From positions 74,643-138,642 of the forward strand of contig NZ_JAILPX010000026.1 of assembly GCF_024699275.1 (NCBI RefSeq): a stretch of DNA of 64,000 nt, given 5' to 3'. The translations under genes were made by a program, and so were the position numbers. This DNA comes from Selenomonas sp. Lineage in GTDB: Bacteria; Bacillota_C; Negativicutes; Selenomonadales; Selenomonadaceae. Shown one piece after another: positions 27,927-36,587 of this stretch. A model generated the notes under the pieces. It was given only the letters and a program-made list of their open reading frames with translations, did no database searches and was not told the DNA's origin. Within the stretch, counting starts at the first letter, position 1, and each line of letters begins with the position of its first letter.

Positions 27927-27960
27927 AATATCCCTGCTCCGCTTAGAGAACAGGGATATT
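27927..27960 (-). terminator. Hairpin between secG and est
   Basis: AATATCCCTG/CAGGGATATT (27927-27936, 27951-27960) forms a 10-bp stem, followed on the minus strand by TTCGC. The T-tract is weak, so read-through from secG into est-rnr-smpB is likely. Confidence 0.6.
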
Positions 27961-27967
27961 GCCGTTA

Positions 27968-28195
27968 TTAGCTTGTCATTTTGGCAATCACCATGGTGAT
28001 AATGGCAAACAAGATGGCAAGCACCACCGTCACCCGCGCCAGCAGAGCGTCCATCCCCCGGGCTTTACCGGAGAACACGGTGTCAGCACCGCCGCCCATG
28101 CCGCCCATACCGGCGGACTTTGCTTCCTGTCCCAGTACCGATGCGATGAGGCCAATGGCCACCAACGCATCAATTATCATCAAAACGGTAAGCAT
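27968..28195 (-). CDS. secG: Preprotein translocase subunit SecG
   Basis: A 75-residue protein with two transmembrane helices separated by a Gly/Met-rich loop (SAGMGGMGGGADTVFSGKARGM), the standard SecG pattern. It assists SecYE-mediated export. RBS AAAGGGAGG. It is the first gene of the secG-est-rnr-smpB unit. Confidence 0.93.
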   Translation of the reverse strand: MLTVLMIIDALVAIGLIASVLGQEAKSAGMGGMGGGADTVFSGKARGMDALLARVTVVLAILFAIITMVIAKMTS

Positions 28196-28230
28196 TTGAT
28201 AAGCCTCCCTTTAATTACAGTCTCCACTCA

Positions 28231-28260
28231 ATAGTAACATAAATTTGACCTGTTCCGCAA
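28231..28260 (-). promoter_or_regulatory. Promoter of secG
   Basis: On the minus strand TTGCGG (28255-28260), an 18-base spacer and TACTAT (28231-28236) lie about 35 bases before secG. Confidence 0.55.
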
Positions 28261-28335
28261 GTTTTTTCGCAGTAAATCCCCGAAAACAGCAGCTCTTTTC
28301 CTGACTGCCGGGCACCTGCAATTATCCCTAACAAA

Positions 28336-28368
28336 AAATCCTCATTTCCCAAGAGGAAACAAGGATTT
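28336..28368 (-). terminator. Terminator of tRNA-Arg(ACG)
   Basis: On the minus strand AAATCCT...TTTCC pairs with GGAAA...AGGATTT and is followed by TTTTTG, 13 bases after the tRNA. Confidence 0.85.
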
Positions 28369-28380
28369 ATCATTTCAATA

Positions 28381-28458
28381 TGGTGACCCAGGAGGGACTC
28401 GAACCCCCGACCCTTTGATTCGTAGTCAAATACTCTAATCCAACTGAGCTACTGAGTC
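28381..28458 (-). tRNA. tRNA-Arg (anticodon ACG)
   Basis: The cloverleaf has acceptor stem GACTCAG/CTGGGTC, discriminator A, encoded CCA, a GGTTCGAGTCC T-arm and anticodon stem TTTGA/TCAAA with loop CTACGAA. The anticodon ACG (inosine-modified) reads CGN arginine codons. Confidence 0.95.
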
Positions 28459-28491
28459 ATTGGCTAACTGCTTTCGCAATCAACAAAAACT

Positions 28492-28520
28492 ATTATAGCG
28501 GTTACGAAAGCATCTGTCAA
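28492..28520 (-). promoter_or_regulatory. Consensus promoter of tRNA-Arg(ACG)
   Basis: On the minus strand a perfect TTGACA (28515-28520), a 17-base spacer and a perfect TATAAT (28492-28497), as expected for a highly transcribed tRNA gene. Confidence 0.9.
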
Positions 28521-28530
28521 CACTTTTTTA

Positions 28531-30027
28531 TCAATCTTCTAAAGTCATTCCGGCTTCAAACTCTACGTCTTGCTCATCCTGTTTATTAATCAGGCGATTC
28601 AGCAGCGGCACCGTAATAGCCATAACAGCCGTTACCCCCAGCGTTACAATACCAATCTGGGTGAACACATCCGAGTACACCCCCAAGGTAAGCACTGGAT
28701 CCGTAACATCCTTAGGCACAGCAGTGAGACTTGCCACCCAACCGCCAATAATGGAAGAGATTGCTGTCGTCAGGAACCATGCCCCCATCAAGAAGCCAAT
28801 CAGTTTCTGCGGCACCAGCTTAGAAATCATGGACAAGCCCAAACCACTGATTAACAGTTCGCCAATAGAACTCAGGAAATAAGAGCCCACCAGCCACCAG
28901 GCAGAAACAATACCTGCCTCATTGGCAAATCGTGCCGAGGAACCCACCAACAGGAAGGAACCCGCAGTCAGAAGCATGCCCAGGGCGAACTTAGCCGGCA
29001 TGGACAAATCCTTGCCCTGACTGCCAAAACGAGAGTAAAGGAAAGCCAAGATTGGGCTGGCCAGCATAATCCAGAACGGATTAAGGGTCTGGAACACCTG
29101 CGCATCCGGGATGGCAATCCCCATAATGCTATGTTCCACATTCTTGATGGCAAAGAAATTCAGAGAAGTAGGCATCTGGTTGTACAACGTGAAGAACACA
29201 ATGGCCTCCACAATCAAAATCATCGCCGCAATCATATGACTGCGGGTAGCACCGGAAGACTGAATGATCATTTTGATGAAAACGCCATATACAAAAATAC
29301 CGATAATCAGCAGCAGCCAATGCGCTACAGACAGATGACTGAGCAGCCAGCTGGAAATGAACGTCATGACGATGACACCGGCAATGGTTACCGCCAGCTT
29401 GGTGATGGACAATTTTTCAGCCCCGGCAGCAGAGTCAATTCCCCGTACCAGATGACGGAAACTGAGAAATCCACCGATTGCCAGCACCAAACCCATGGCA
29501 CAGATCATGAAGCCCAAATCCAGGCCATACTTAGCACCGATAATCGGCACCAGCAGCATGGAAATAAACGAACCAATGTTTACCGCCATATAGTACATGG
29601 TAAATGCACTATCCAATTCTTCCTCTGCGCCTTCATAAAGCTTCGATAACAGCGAAGACGGATTGGCCTTGAAGATACCATTACCACAGGCAATAGCACC
29701 TAATGCCAGGAAGACCAGGTCTTTATTGGTTCCCGATATCCCCATCATGAAGTAGCCAATCATCAGGACCACTGCGCCCAATGTAATGGTGCGCTGGGTT
29801 CCCAATACCTTATCTCCTAAAAAGCCGCCAATGGATACATAACCGTATACCATAGCGCTAAAAGCACCAAACACCACGAAGGATTCTGCATCTTCCATGC
29901 CCAGGCTTCTCACAAAGAATCCTGCCAACACGGCCTGCAGCCCGTAAAAGCCGAACCGTTCCCAAAATTCCAGGAAGAAAAGCATATTGAATGCCTTTTT
30001 ACGGTTTACCGGTTGCGTTCCCACCAT
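28531..30027 (-). CDS. POT/PTR-family proton-dependent peptide transporter
   Basis: A 498-residue membrane protein of 12-14 helices that imports di- and tripeptides with protons. The first-helix motif FFLEFWERFGFYG matches the ExxERFxYY-type signature, and MYYMAVNIGSFIS is the PTR2 signature. The start at 30027 follows TTAGGAG; an upstream ATG at 30135 would add a non-conserved cysteine-rich leader. The promoter is 30098-30126. Confidence 0.92.
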   Translation of the reverse strand: MVGTQPVNRKKAFNMLFFLEFWERFGFYGLQAVLAGFFVRSLGMEDAESFVVFGAFSAMVYGYVSIGGFLGDKVLGTQRTITLGAVVLMIGYFMMGISGTNKDLVFLALGAIACGNGIFKANPSSLLSKLYEGAEEELDSAFTMYYMAVNIGSFISMLLVPIIGAKYGLDLGFMICAMGLVLAIGGFLSFRHLVRGIDSAAGAEKLSITKLAVTIAGVIVMTFISSWLLSHLSVAHWLLLIIGIFVYGVFIKMIIQSSGATRSHMIAAMILIVEAIVFFTLYNQMPTSLNFFAIKNVEHSIMGIAIPDAQVFQTLNPFWIMLASPILAFLYSRFGSQGKDLSMPAKFALGMLLTAGSFLLVGSSARFANEAGIVSAWWLVGSYFLSSIGELLISGLGLSMISKLVPQKLIGFLMGAWFLTTAISSIIGGWVASLTAVPKDVTDPVLTLGVYSDVFTQIGIVTLGVTAVMAITVPLLNRLINKQDEQDVEFEAGMTLED

Positions 30028-30440
30028 AAAACATTCTCCTAACTTCTTACAAAATACACACATCAAACCACAAACGATATGTTTTTTACGAGTAGACATT
30101 ATACCATAAATATCAGTATCTGAAAACCAATACAAATTGCAAATACTGTTACATAGATAACTGTACAGTTTCCCCTTCTATTTTTCAAAGACATATGTCC
30201 TTTATGGCATTTATTGTGAAGAATTAATCCGTATTTATCTCTCATTAAAGTACATTATGTTATAAAATTAACACAAAAAAAAGCATACGTATGTAATTTC
30301 GTATTTTCGCCATGACAACAGCCTAAAAAGTCCACGATATGTATACACACATCCCACATTAAAATTGACATTTAGAGCATATTTGTTACAATAATAGCGG
30401 ATAATTAGTGCTCACTTTACAGAGAAAGAAAGGTTTGAAT
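30028..30440. promoter_or_regulatory. Divergent intergenic region with two promoters
   Basis: On the minus strand TTTTCA (30121-30126), a 17-base spacer and TATAAT (30098-30103) serve the peptide transporter. On the plus strand TTGACA (30365-30370), a 16-base spacer and TACAAT (30387-30392) serve the small gene at 30441. The middle is very AT-rich; I see no RNA gene in it. Confidence 0.6.
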
Positions 30441-30833
30441 ATGATGTATATCGTTACCTGCCTGATAACCACAGAGGAGAATAACGAATTCTCCATTATC
30501 GGCGCTACTGCCGACAAAAAAAGCGCCGCCGCCATGGCAGCAGAAATTTACAAGGACTATAACAAGGTCGCATCCTTCCAGAATATTGAGATGATTACAG
30601 AATGGCTCGCCACACGCAGCAGCTATTCCTTCCGCAAGGACAAAAGTCATCGCCTGCAGCTGGCCATAACAGAAGTCAATGAAAAGAATACCGCACCGGA
30701 TAAACAGATAGTATTCTCCGCCGCCGCTGAACAGGATGAACTCATGCGCAAGGTCAGCGAAGCCCTCTTCGAAGGCAAGCACACCGCCCAACAGGCAGGT
30801 GACGGAAACACAGCCACCTGCCCCTTGAACTAA
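30441..30833 (+). CDS. Small cytoplasmic protein of unknown function
   Basis: A 130-residue protein starting MMYIVTCLITTEENNEFSII. It has no signal peptide or transmembrane segment. A predicted alpha/beta N-terminal half is followed by a charged C-terminal half. RBS GAAAGG and a near-consensus promoter argue that it is a real gene. I do not recognise a family. It is monocistronic. Confidence 0.65.
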   Translation: MMYIVTCLITTEENNEFSIIGATADKKSAAAMAAEIYKDYNKVASFQNIEMITEWLATRSSYSFRKDKSHRLQLAITEVNEKNTAPDKQIVFSAAAEQDELMRKVSEALFEGKHTAQQAGDGNTATCPLN

Positions 30834-30891
30834 ACGCATCTCCATCCGTTCCACCGATTCCAGCACCAAAAACAACAGGCAGAAAAAACTA

Positions 30892-30937
30892 AGCCCGGTA
30901 ATGGACAGTATCGTAAAATACTGCCCATTACCGGGCT
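30892..30937 (-). terminator. Terminator of tRNA-Arg(CCT)
   Basis: A stem of about 20 bp (AGCCCGGTAATGG...CAGTAT with its complement; 30892-30911, 30918-30937) has one mismatch. On the minus strand it is followed by TAGTTTTTT. Confidence 0.85.
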
Positions 30938-30954
30938 ATCTCGTATGCAAAATC

Positions 30955-31031
30955 TGGTGCGATTGGCGCGATTCGAACGCGCGACCTGCCGCTTAGGAGG
31001 CGGACGCTCTATCCAACTGAGCTACAACCGC
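30955..31031 (-). tRNA. tRNA-Arg (anticodon CCT)
   Basis: Acceptor GCGGTTG/CAATCGC (one G-U), discriminator A, encoded CCA, T-arm GCGCGTTCGAATCGCGC and anticodon loop CTCCTAA with anticodon CCT, reading AGG. Confidence 0.95.
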
Positions 31032-31040
31032 AACACTACA

Positions 31041-31069
31041 AGTATAACAGAAAATACGTCAAATGAAAA
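31041..31069 (-). promoter_or_regulatory. Promoter of tRNA-Arg(CCT)
   Basis: On the minus strand TTTTCA (31064-31069), a 17-base spacer and TATACT (31041-31046). The -35 box overlaps the murA terminator. Confidence 0.5.
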
Positions 31070-31098
31070 GCCTTGCCGCAAAATCAGCAAGGCTTTTT
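31066..31098 (-). terminator. Terminator of murA
   Basis: AAAAGCCTTGC/GCAAGGCTTTTT (31066-31076, 31087-31098) lies immediately after the murA stop, with a T-rich tail. Confidence 0.85.
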
Positions 31099-31099
31099 C

Positions 31100-32365
31100 T
31101 TAGGACTCCCGGCGACAGATATCTGCACCTAATCCCACTAATTTATCCACCAGATTATCATAGCCACGATCGATATGGTGGATGTAACCCACCTGGGTTT
31201 CTCCCTCGGCCACTAAGCCAGCCAAAACCATAGCCGCTCCCGCTCGCAGGTCAGTTGCTTTCACCTGACACCCCGTAAGAGTCTCGACCCCTTCCACCAC
31301 AGAGGTCCGTCCATCAATCTTGATGTGAGATCCCATGCGTTTAAGCTCATCCACATGCATGAAGCGGTTTTCAAAAACCGTTTCCGTCACCATGCCAGTG
31401 CCCTCGGAAATAGCTAGCATGGCCATGAACTGGGCCTGCATATCCGTTGGAAAGCCGGGATAAGGCATGGTCTTGATATCCACAGCCTTAGTGCGTTTAG
31501 CACAGGTAACCCGGATGCCATCCACGTCCTCTTCAATGGTCACCCCTGCTTCCTTAAGCTTGGCAATAACCGGCTTCAGATGTTCACTGATGGCGTTTTC
31601 GATATAGACATCCCCCTGAGTCATGGCAGCAGCTACCATATAGGTACCCGCTTCAATGCGGTCAGGAATGATGGTATAATCCCGTCCTACCAGTTTGGGC
31701 ATGCCCTCAATCTTAATCACATTCGTACCTGCACCGCGAATCTTTGCCCCCATCACATTGAGGTAATTGGCCAAATCCACGATTTCCGGCTCCTGCGCCG
31801 GATTTTCCAGCACCGTAACGCCCTCTGCCATGGAGGCTGCCATCAAGATATTCTCCGTAGCACCGACGCTGGGGAAATCCAAATAAATTTTTGCGCCCTT
31901 GAGGCCCTCAGGAGCCGTAGCCTCAATAAAGCCATGCCCAATCCTGATTTTAGCGCCTAAAGCTTCAAAGCCCTTCAAATGCAAATCAATGGGACGGGTG
32001 CCAATGGCACAACCACCGGGCAGCGAAATCTTCGCCTGACCACAGCGGGCCAAAAGCGGCCCCATAATCAAGAAGGAAGCCCGCATCTTACGCACCAGGT
32101 CATAGGGTGCCTCGCAACTGCCGATTACCGTACTATCCACATGCAGCTGATGTTTTTCCGCATCGAATTCCGCCCGTACGCCTAATTTATTCAAAACCTC
32201 GGTAATGGTATGTACATCCTCCAGAGCTGGGACTTCATCCAACAGGCTGGCCTGTTCCTGCCCCAAAAGGGTAGCCGCAATAATAGGCAAAACCGCATTC
32301 TTGGCCCCGCTGATTTTTACATGTCCCTTAAGTGGACGCCCCCCGTGTATAATCAACTTTTCCAT
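31100..32365 (-). CDS. murA: UDP-N-acetylglucosamine 1-carboxyvinyltransferase MurA
   Basis: A 421-residue cytoplasmic enzyme for the first committed step of peptidoglycan synthesis (enolpyruvyl transfer to UDP-GlcNAc). It shows [18 protein letters not shown] at the start and the active-site loop [18 protein letters not shown], whose cysteine is the fosfomycin target. The ends of both repeats of the inside-out barrel are present. The start at 32365 (MEKLIIHGG) follows AAGGAAC. Length is normal. It has its own promoter (32417-32445) and terminator. Confidence 0.96.
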   Translation of the reverse strand: MEKLIIHGGRPLKGHVKISGAKNAVLPIIAATLLGQEQASLLDEVPALEDVHTITEVLNKLGVRAEFDAEKHQLHVDSTVIGSCEAPYDLVRKMRASFLIMGPLLARCGQAKISLPGGCAIGTRPIDLHLKGFEALGAKIRIGHGFIEATAPEGLKGAKIYLDFPSVGATENILMAASMAEGVTVLENPAQEPEIVDLANYLNVMGAKIRGAGTNVIKIEGMPKLVGRDYTIIPDRIEAGTYMVAAAMTQGDVYIENAISEHLKPVIAKLKEAGVTIEEDVDGIRVTCAKRTKAVDIKTMPYPGFPTDMQAQFMAMLAISEGTGMVTETVFENRFMHVDELKRMGSHIKIDGRTSVVEGVETLTGCQVKATDLRAGAAMVLAGLVAEGETQVGYIHHIDRGYDNLVDKLVGLGADICRRES

Positions 32366-32416
32366 TAAGTTCCTTATCCTCCTAGTAGTCATGCTCTCTA
32401 AAAAGCACCAACCAAT

Positions 32417-32445
32417 AGTTTACCATTAACCGTAAGGCTTTACAA
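32417..32445 (-). promoter_or_regulatory. Promoter of murA
   Basis: On the minus strand TTGTAA (32440-32445), a 17-base spacer and TAAACT (32417-32422). Confidence 0.6.
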
Positions 32446-32482
32446 TAGGTTAGTTTTACTTTTACGCGGAAGCATTTTCCCC

Positions 32483-34465
32483 TTAACGTTCCACGTTTAT
32501 CGCTGCATGAATCACATTGTCAATGATGTATCCCGTAGCAAATTTCGTCTCACCGGGTGTCACCGGCTTTTTTCCCAGCCTGTCAAGATTGCTGACCGGT
32601 TGCTGCAGCAATGCTGCTTTCTGTGCCTCCTGTACAGCATCCTTGCTGGCCGGTTTCTGTACAGGTCCTGGTGCAATGACGATCTCGTTATTCTTTCCAG
32701 CAGATTCCAGCTTTTTCAGCTGGTCTTCCGTAGTCTGTTTATGGTCTGCTTCACTCGCTACATCCACACCAGACTGTTGCAGCAGCATCAAGGTCGTAAC
32801 CGGCACAAGACCACCGCCGCGAATATCCAGATTCAAAGGGCCAACTGGCTGCGCCACCGGTACCTTATAGGGAATGATCAACGTTTCCTGCGCTTTACGG
32901 TAGGGCTTAATCGTTGTGGTGAACTTCACCGTGTCCCCCGGCTTTACCGTCTTCTTGTCCGGTATTGCCGAAACGATGGATGCGGTCTTTCTGCCGCCAT
33001 CCACATCGATATTCACCTGTACATCAATGATATCCGATTCCCGGTCCGAGTTCTGGCAGATCGCACTCATGGCCTGCATAAGCTCTGCCATGGCAATCTG
33101 CCCCACATCCGCATTGTTGTAGTACATATTATCCCGAGCCACAACGCCGTTCTTCACCGCGTCGGTACGGATTTTGAAGCCAACCTTTGCCGTACTGCCG
33201 CTTAGATTATCACTGGTCTTCGAGAGCGCCGCATAGGCAATACCACCGGACAGCTGGGGTAGGAAATCCTCATCATAGGCAATGCGTGCTCCGTAGTTCT
33301 CACTGCGGCCCAAACTATTATCCTTAACATTGACCTTTATGGGCACAACAGACGGAAACTGGCCTAATGTGCCGGCAATTCCCGTAGCCCTGTCCTGACT
33401 GATACGGCCTATGATATTGCCGATATTGGCGACCTTCATTCCATTGCTCTGACCGCTGATGGTCCCCACCACCGTTGCATCCGTCATAAAGTAGTTCACA
33501 TTACCCCGATGCAGGAAGGGATGACCAAAAGCCAAAATACGCTTGCCATCCACAGCAGTAACCGTTCCCGTAGCACCTACGGCAAAATCACCATAGGTAA
33601 CCGCTACGCCTACTGCTGAACCTGGCTCCAATGTTGCATGATATTCCGTTTTATTCATATCTGCTGCAGCAGGTGCCCCCATGGGCAGGAATGTATAGCT
33701 GTCCTGCGGATCAATCTGACGCTTCAGGAAATCCAAGCCTGCCTGATTGAACCCCGAAAAATACATCACATCCTTAGGCTCTGTCTTTGCTGCCGGTTCT
33801 TTTGAAGCAGCATCTGCAGCCGGCGTATCTGCTGCTTCAGCCTTCTGATTCTCTTCCTGCGGCTTTTCCTGCTTTTCCGCCTTGGCGGCTGCCACAGCCG
33901 CTCGCGCCCGATCTAACAGCTCATCGCCATAAATCTTATGATCCGGATTCTTCGCCCGTTCTTCCTGTTTCTTTTTCTTGTCTGCCGCAGCTTTTTCCCG
34001 GGTTTCAGCAGCTTGCTTGATATTTATTGTGGAAATATGAGTCTTATTCTTCTTATCGGGCATGGACCAGAGGGGCAGCATTTCATCAATGGGCGTGATA
34101 AAGAAGGTATAGGGCGTCATGTTCTTGATTCCTGCCGCCACTGCACCGATCAGATACCCGTCCACATAAACCGGACTGCCACTCATGCCCTGCAGAATGC
34201 CACCGGTCTGCTCAATCACAGGCCCCGAGGCCTTAGCCATGATCATGGGTTGAGACCCCTTGCCATTGTCCATATTTCCGACAATATCCACCTGGAAATC
34301 CCGCAGCTCACCGCTGCTGTCAATCACCGTATAGGCTGTCCCCACCATACCTTCTGTCACCTGATTATGGTTTAGGATCGGGTCCATGGTCCAGCCAACC
34401 GATGGAGCCGCCGTCAGCATGGCAGCCACGCCCAACGCCACCATTTTCCTTATATATTTACGCAA
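32483..34465 (-). CDS. SpoIVB-like peptidase S55 domain protein, exported
   Basis: A 660-residue protein with a signal peptide. The start codon is TTG (34465), with GAGGTGA 7 bases upstream. Near residue 95 the motif GGILQGMSGSPVYVDGYLIG carries the expected catalytic serine of the S55 family. The domain continues after residue 300 with VTAVDGKRILAFGHPFLHRG. Between them lies an insert of about 90 residues rich in Lys, Glu and Ala (EKAAADKKKKQEERAK), not usual for SpoIVB. SpoIVB proper signals during sporulation; in a probable non-sporulating diderm the role is probably envelope-related. It may be co-transcribed with the upstream glycosidase gene. Confidence 0.85.
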   Translation of the reverse strand: MRKYIRKMVALGVAAMLTAAPSVGWTMDPILNHNQVTEGMVGTAYTVIDSSGELRDFQVDIVGNMDNGKGSQPMIMAKASGPVIEQTGGILQGMSGSPVYVDGYLIGAVAAGIKNMTPYTFFITPIDEMLPLWSMPDKKNKTHISTINIKQAAETREKAAADKKKKQEERAKNPDHKIYGDELLDRARAAVAAAKAEKQEKPQEENQKAEAADTPAADAASKEPAAKTEPKDVMYFSGFNQAGLDFLKRQIDPQDSYTFLPMGAPAAADMNKTEYHATLEPGSAVGVAVTYGDFAVGATGTVTAVDGKRILAFGHPFLHRGNVNYFMTDATVVGTISGQSNGMKVANIGNIIGRISQDRATGIAGTLGQFPSVVPIKVNVKDNSLGRSENYGARIAYDEDFLPQLSGGIAYAALSKTSDNLSGSTAKVGFKIRTDAVKNGVVARDNMYYNNADVGQIAMAELMQAMSAICQNSDRESDIIDVQVNIDVDGGRKTASIVSAIPDKKTVKPGDTVKFTTTIKPYRKAQETLIIPYKVPVAQPVGPLNLDIRGGGLVPVTTLMLLQQSGVDVASEADHKQTTEDQLKKLESAGKNNEIVIAPGPVQKPASKDAVQEAQKAALLQQPVSNLDRLGKKPVTPGETKFATGYIIDNVIHAAINVER

Positions 34466-34557
34466 AATAATTCACCTCATTTGCTCGTCATAATCACTAT
34501 CTTTTCATTATATCGCGATTATAGGGGTTTTTCTATAGGTATAAGGTCCTATTTCAT

Positions 34558-36057
34558 TCATTTATTCGTGATGACCAGTGCCGAACCCACCGAGCGCTCC
34601 CGGCCATCACTGGGAGAATTTTGCAGCAATCCTCCAACCACCAGCGCACTGGAACCACCGCCATCAAGATTCATGGCATCCTTTGCGCCCATCTTGACCA
34701 ACAGTTTTGCCCATGCTTCCAGCGTCAGGCCGCAGCTATTGGACTGACGTCCATCTACTACCCCCAAGAGATAATTGCCATTCCGCAGGATGGCTACTGC
34801 ACTGCGGGGTGCTCGTCCATAGCGGATATCCGAAGGGAACTTTTCCGCGCCTGCAGTCACCATGACGCTGCCATTCTGTACCAGCCGGGGACCTGCCCCC
34901 ATGATTTCTACAGCCTGATTCCATGGAGCCCCCAGTTCCTGGGATATCACTGCCCGATCACCGACCTGCACATCAGCAAAGGCCTCCGCCGCTGAACCAT
35001 GCACAGATACTACGCAGCCGTTCTTAGGGATTACCGAATTGCCGTTGTTTATGGCCGTAACCTTGCCATCTACCACTGTATATTCCCGCCCAAATTCATT
35101 GGTTTTCGTGCGGCTGCCGTACCAATGATTGTAGAGGGTCAAATTATCTGACCCCCGCTCAGCATCTACACCGGATACCGGTTGGGTAGCATCCCCCAAG
35201 GTCACATACCCCGCATAGGAAACCTGTCCCATAAACGGTCTGCCATCGGCGCCAATGCCCAGGGCCGTACGCCGATAATAGGTAGTCCCCGCCATATCCC
35301 CATCGATTTTCACCATGCCTATGGCATCGCCATTGCCGGCAAAATAAGTGGCATTGACCGCCGCAATGGCATTCGTCATATCCGACATACCGCTGGTAGT
35401 CTGCAGCCCTGGCACATGCCCCCGGGCCAGCACCGGTTTAATTTGATAAAGATCCTTGTCCGCCTCTATAAAATACGCAGAAATCTTCCCCGCGTTATCC
35501 CAATAAACATATTCCCGACGAGCTAATCCCGGCCCCACCATCTCTGTGTAAAGGCCGTCAAAATTAAGGGACATCACATGTCCACTGGAATTCGGCTTTT
35601 TCATTGCCACGGACTTGCTGCCTGCAGCATTCACGGCCCCTTTCCTTGCCGGACGTGTTTCCTCCCCCACCGAATCCGGCAGGACATCCACAAATACCCG
35701 GGCCGGATTTGTCAACTTCTGCACATTGTAATGAAGACCGGCTTTCAGCCGCACACTGACCAGCAGATGACCATTCTTTTCGGTAAACTTCACCGATTCA
35801 ATCCGGGAACTGGAAAACTGTTCCTTGGCAAGCCGTCTCTTATCCGCATTGAAAAAATCCAAAGTCACCAGGCGTTTATCCCCGGAAACTGTCACATTAT
35901 AGCGGGGCATAGATGACCAGTCAAAAACAATCCGGTCATGTTCGGCTCCGGAATGGTAACGCACCGAAGTCAAATCCGCCGCCTCTGCCCATACTGGCGT
36001 CCCTAACAGGGAAATTGCCAGCGTCAATGCTGTAAGATTACGCTTATTCAAGAACAA
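34558..36057 (-). CDS. Exported NAGPA-type phosphodiester glycosidase with AMIN domain
   Basis: A 499-residue exported protein with a signal peptide ending VWAEA. An N-terminal AMIN-like beta domain (about 28-130) probably targets it to the envelope. A C-terminal phosphodiester glycosidase (NAGPA) domain has INNGNSVIPKNGCVVSVHG and the family-defining DAMNLDGGGSSALVVGG. Enzymes of this family cleave sugar-phosphodiester links, such as those in wall-linked polymers. It follows the flagellar operon, separated by a hairpin. Confidence 0.87.
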   Translation of the reverse strand: MFLNKRNLTALTLAISLLGTPVWAEAADLTSVRYHSGAEHDRIVFDWSSMPRYNVTVSGDKRLVTLDFFNADKRRLAKEQFSSSRIESVKFTEKNGHLLVSVRLKAGLHYNVQKLTNPARVFVDVLPDSVGEETRPARKGAVNAAGSKSVAMKKPNSSGHVMSLNFDGLYTEMVGPGLARREYVYWDNAGKISAYFIEADKDLYQIKPVLARGHVPGLQTTSGMSDMTNAIAAVNATYFAGNGDAIGMVKIDGDMAGTTYYRRTALGIGADGRPFMGQVSYAGYVTLGDATQPVSGVDAERGSDNLTLYNHWYGSRTKTNEFGREYTVVDGKVTAINNGNSVIPKNGCVVSVHGSAAEAFADVQVGDRAVISQELGAPWNQAVEIMGAGPRLVQNGSVMVTAGAEKFPSDIRYGRAPRSAVAILRNGNYLLGVVDGRQSNSCGLTLEAWAKLLVKMGAKDAMNLDGGGSSALVVGGLLQNSPSDGRERSVGSALVITNK

Positions 36058-36083
36058 ATTAAAACCTCCCTAATAGCAGAAAC

Positions 36084-36108
36084 CGGGACGGTTGACACAA
36101 CCGTCCCG
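36084..36108 (-). terminator. Hairpin after flgJ
   Basis: Perfect 11-bp stem CGGGACGGTTG/CAACCGTCCCG with a 3-base loop. It lacks a T-run on the minus strand, so it may be only a partial terminator or an mRNA-stabilising hairpin. Confidence 0.55.
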
Positions 36109-36116
36109 TCACCTGT

Positions 36117-36563
36117 TCATTTTATCACATTTTGTGCTGCATTACGACTCTCAACCTGCGGTTTTAACTGTTTGTACATCATGTCAGCAATACCGATACC
36201 GCCGCCTGCCGCCACATTCTTCATCAGTTCATCATCCCGCATATCCTGAAAAATCTTCAACGCATGAGATTCACCAAAAAGTGTATTTTCTGGCACAGTA
36301 GCCCGCATCTGTCGATACATCATATTGAGAAACATGGCCTCAAAGCCTTCACAGGCTTTCTTGAGTTCCTGATCCCGTTTTTCAGCAGCTTTAGCCTCCT
36401 GAACCGCCTTAGCTTCTTCAGCACTTGATGCCTTATCCACACGCCCTTTAAGCTCATCCAGAATCTGGGAAAATTTCGCCGACTCCGCCGCCGTCTGGGC
36501 TGAATCATAACTGGTATTGCTCTGCTTATCCAGTCCTGATACCGCTAATGGTGCGATCTGCAT
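36117..36563 (-). CDS. flgJ: Flagellar rod-binding protein FlgJ (N-terminal type)
   Basis: A 148-residue protein matching only the rod-binding half of FlgJ (KACEGFEAMFLNMMYRQMRA ... LKIFQDMRDDELMKNVA). It lacks the C-terminal muramidase domain of enterobacterial FlgJ, as is normal in many non-proteobacteria. It caps and helps assemble the rod. A start at 36563 follows AGGTGAG. It is the last gene of the flgF-flgJ cluster. Confidence 0.88.
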   Translation of the reverse strand: MQIAPLAVSGLDKQSNTSYDSAQTAAESAKFSQILDELKGRVDKASSAEEAKAVQEAKAAEKRDQELKKACEGFEAMFLNMMYRQMRATVPENTLFGESHALKIFQDMRDDELMKNVAAGGGIGIADMMYKQLKPQVESRNAAQNVIK

Positions 36564-36587
36564 TTCTCTCACCTGCCCTTTATCCGC

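Noticed and set aside
22413..28196. tmRNA (ssrA) gene near smpB
   Set aside because: No alanine-like acceptor domain with an encoded tag reading frame was seen in the intergenic spaces here.
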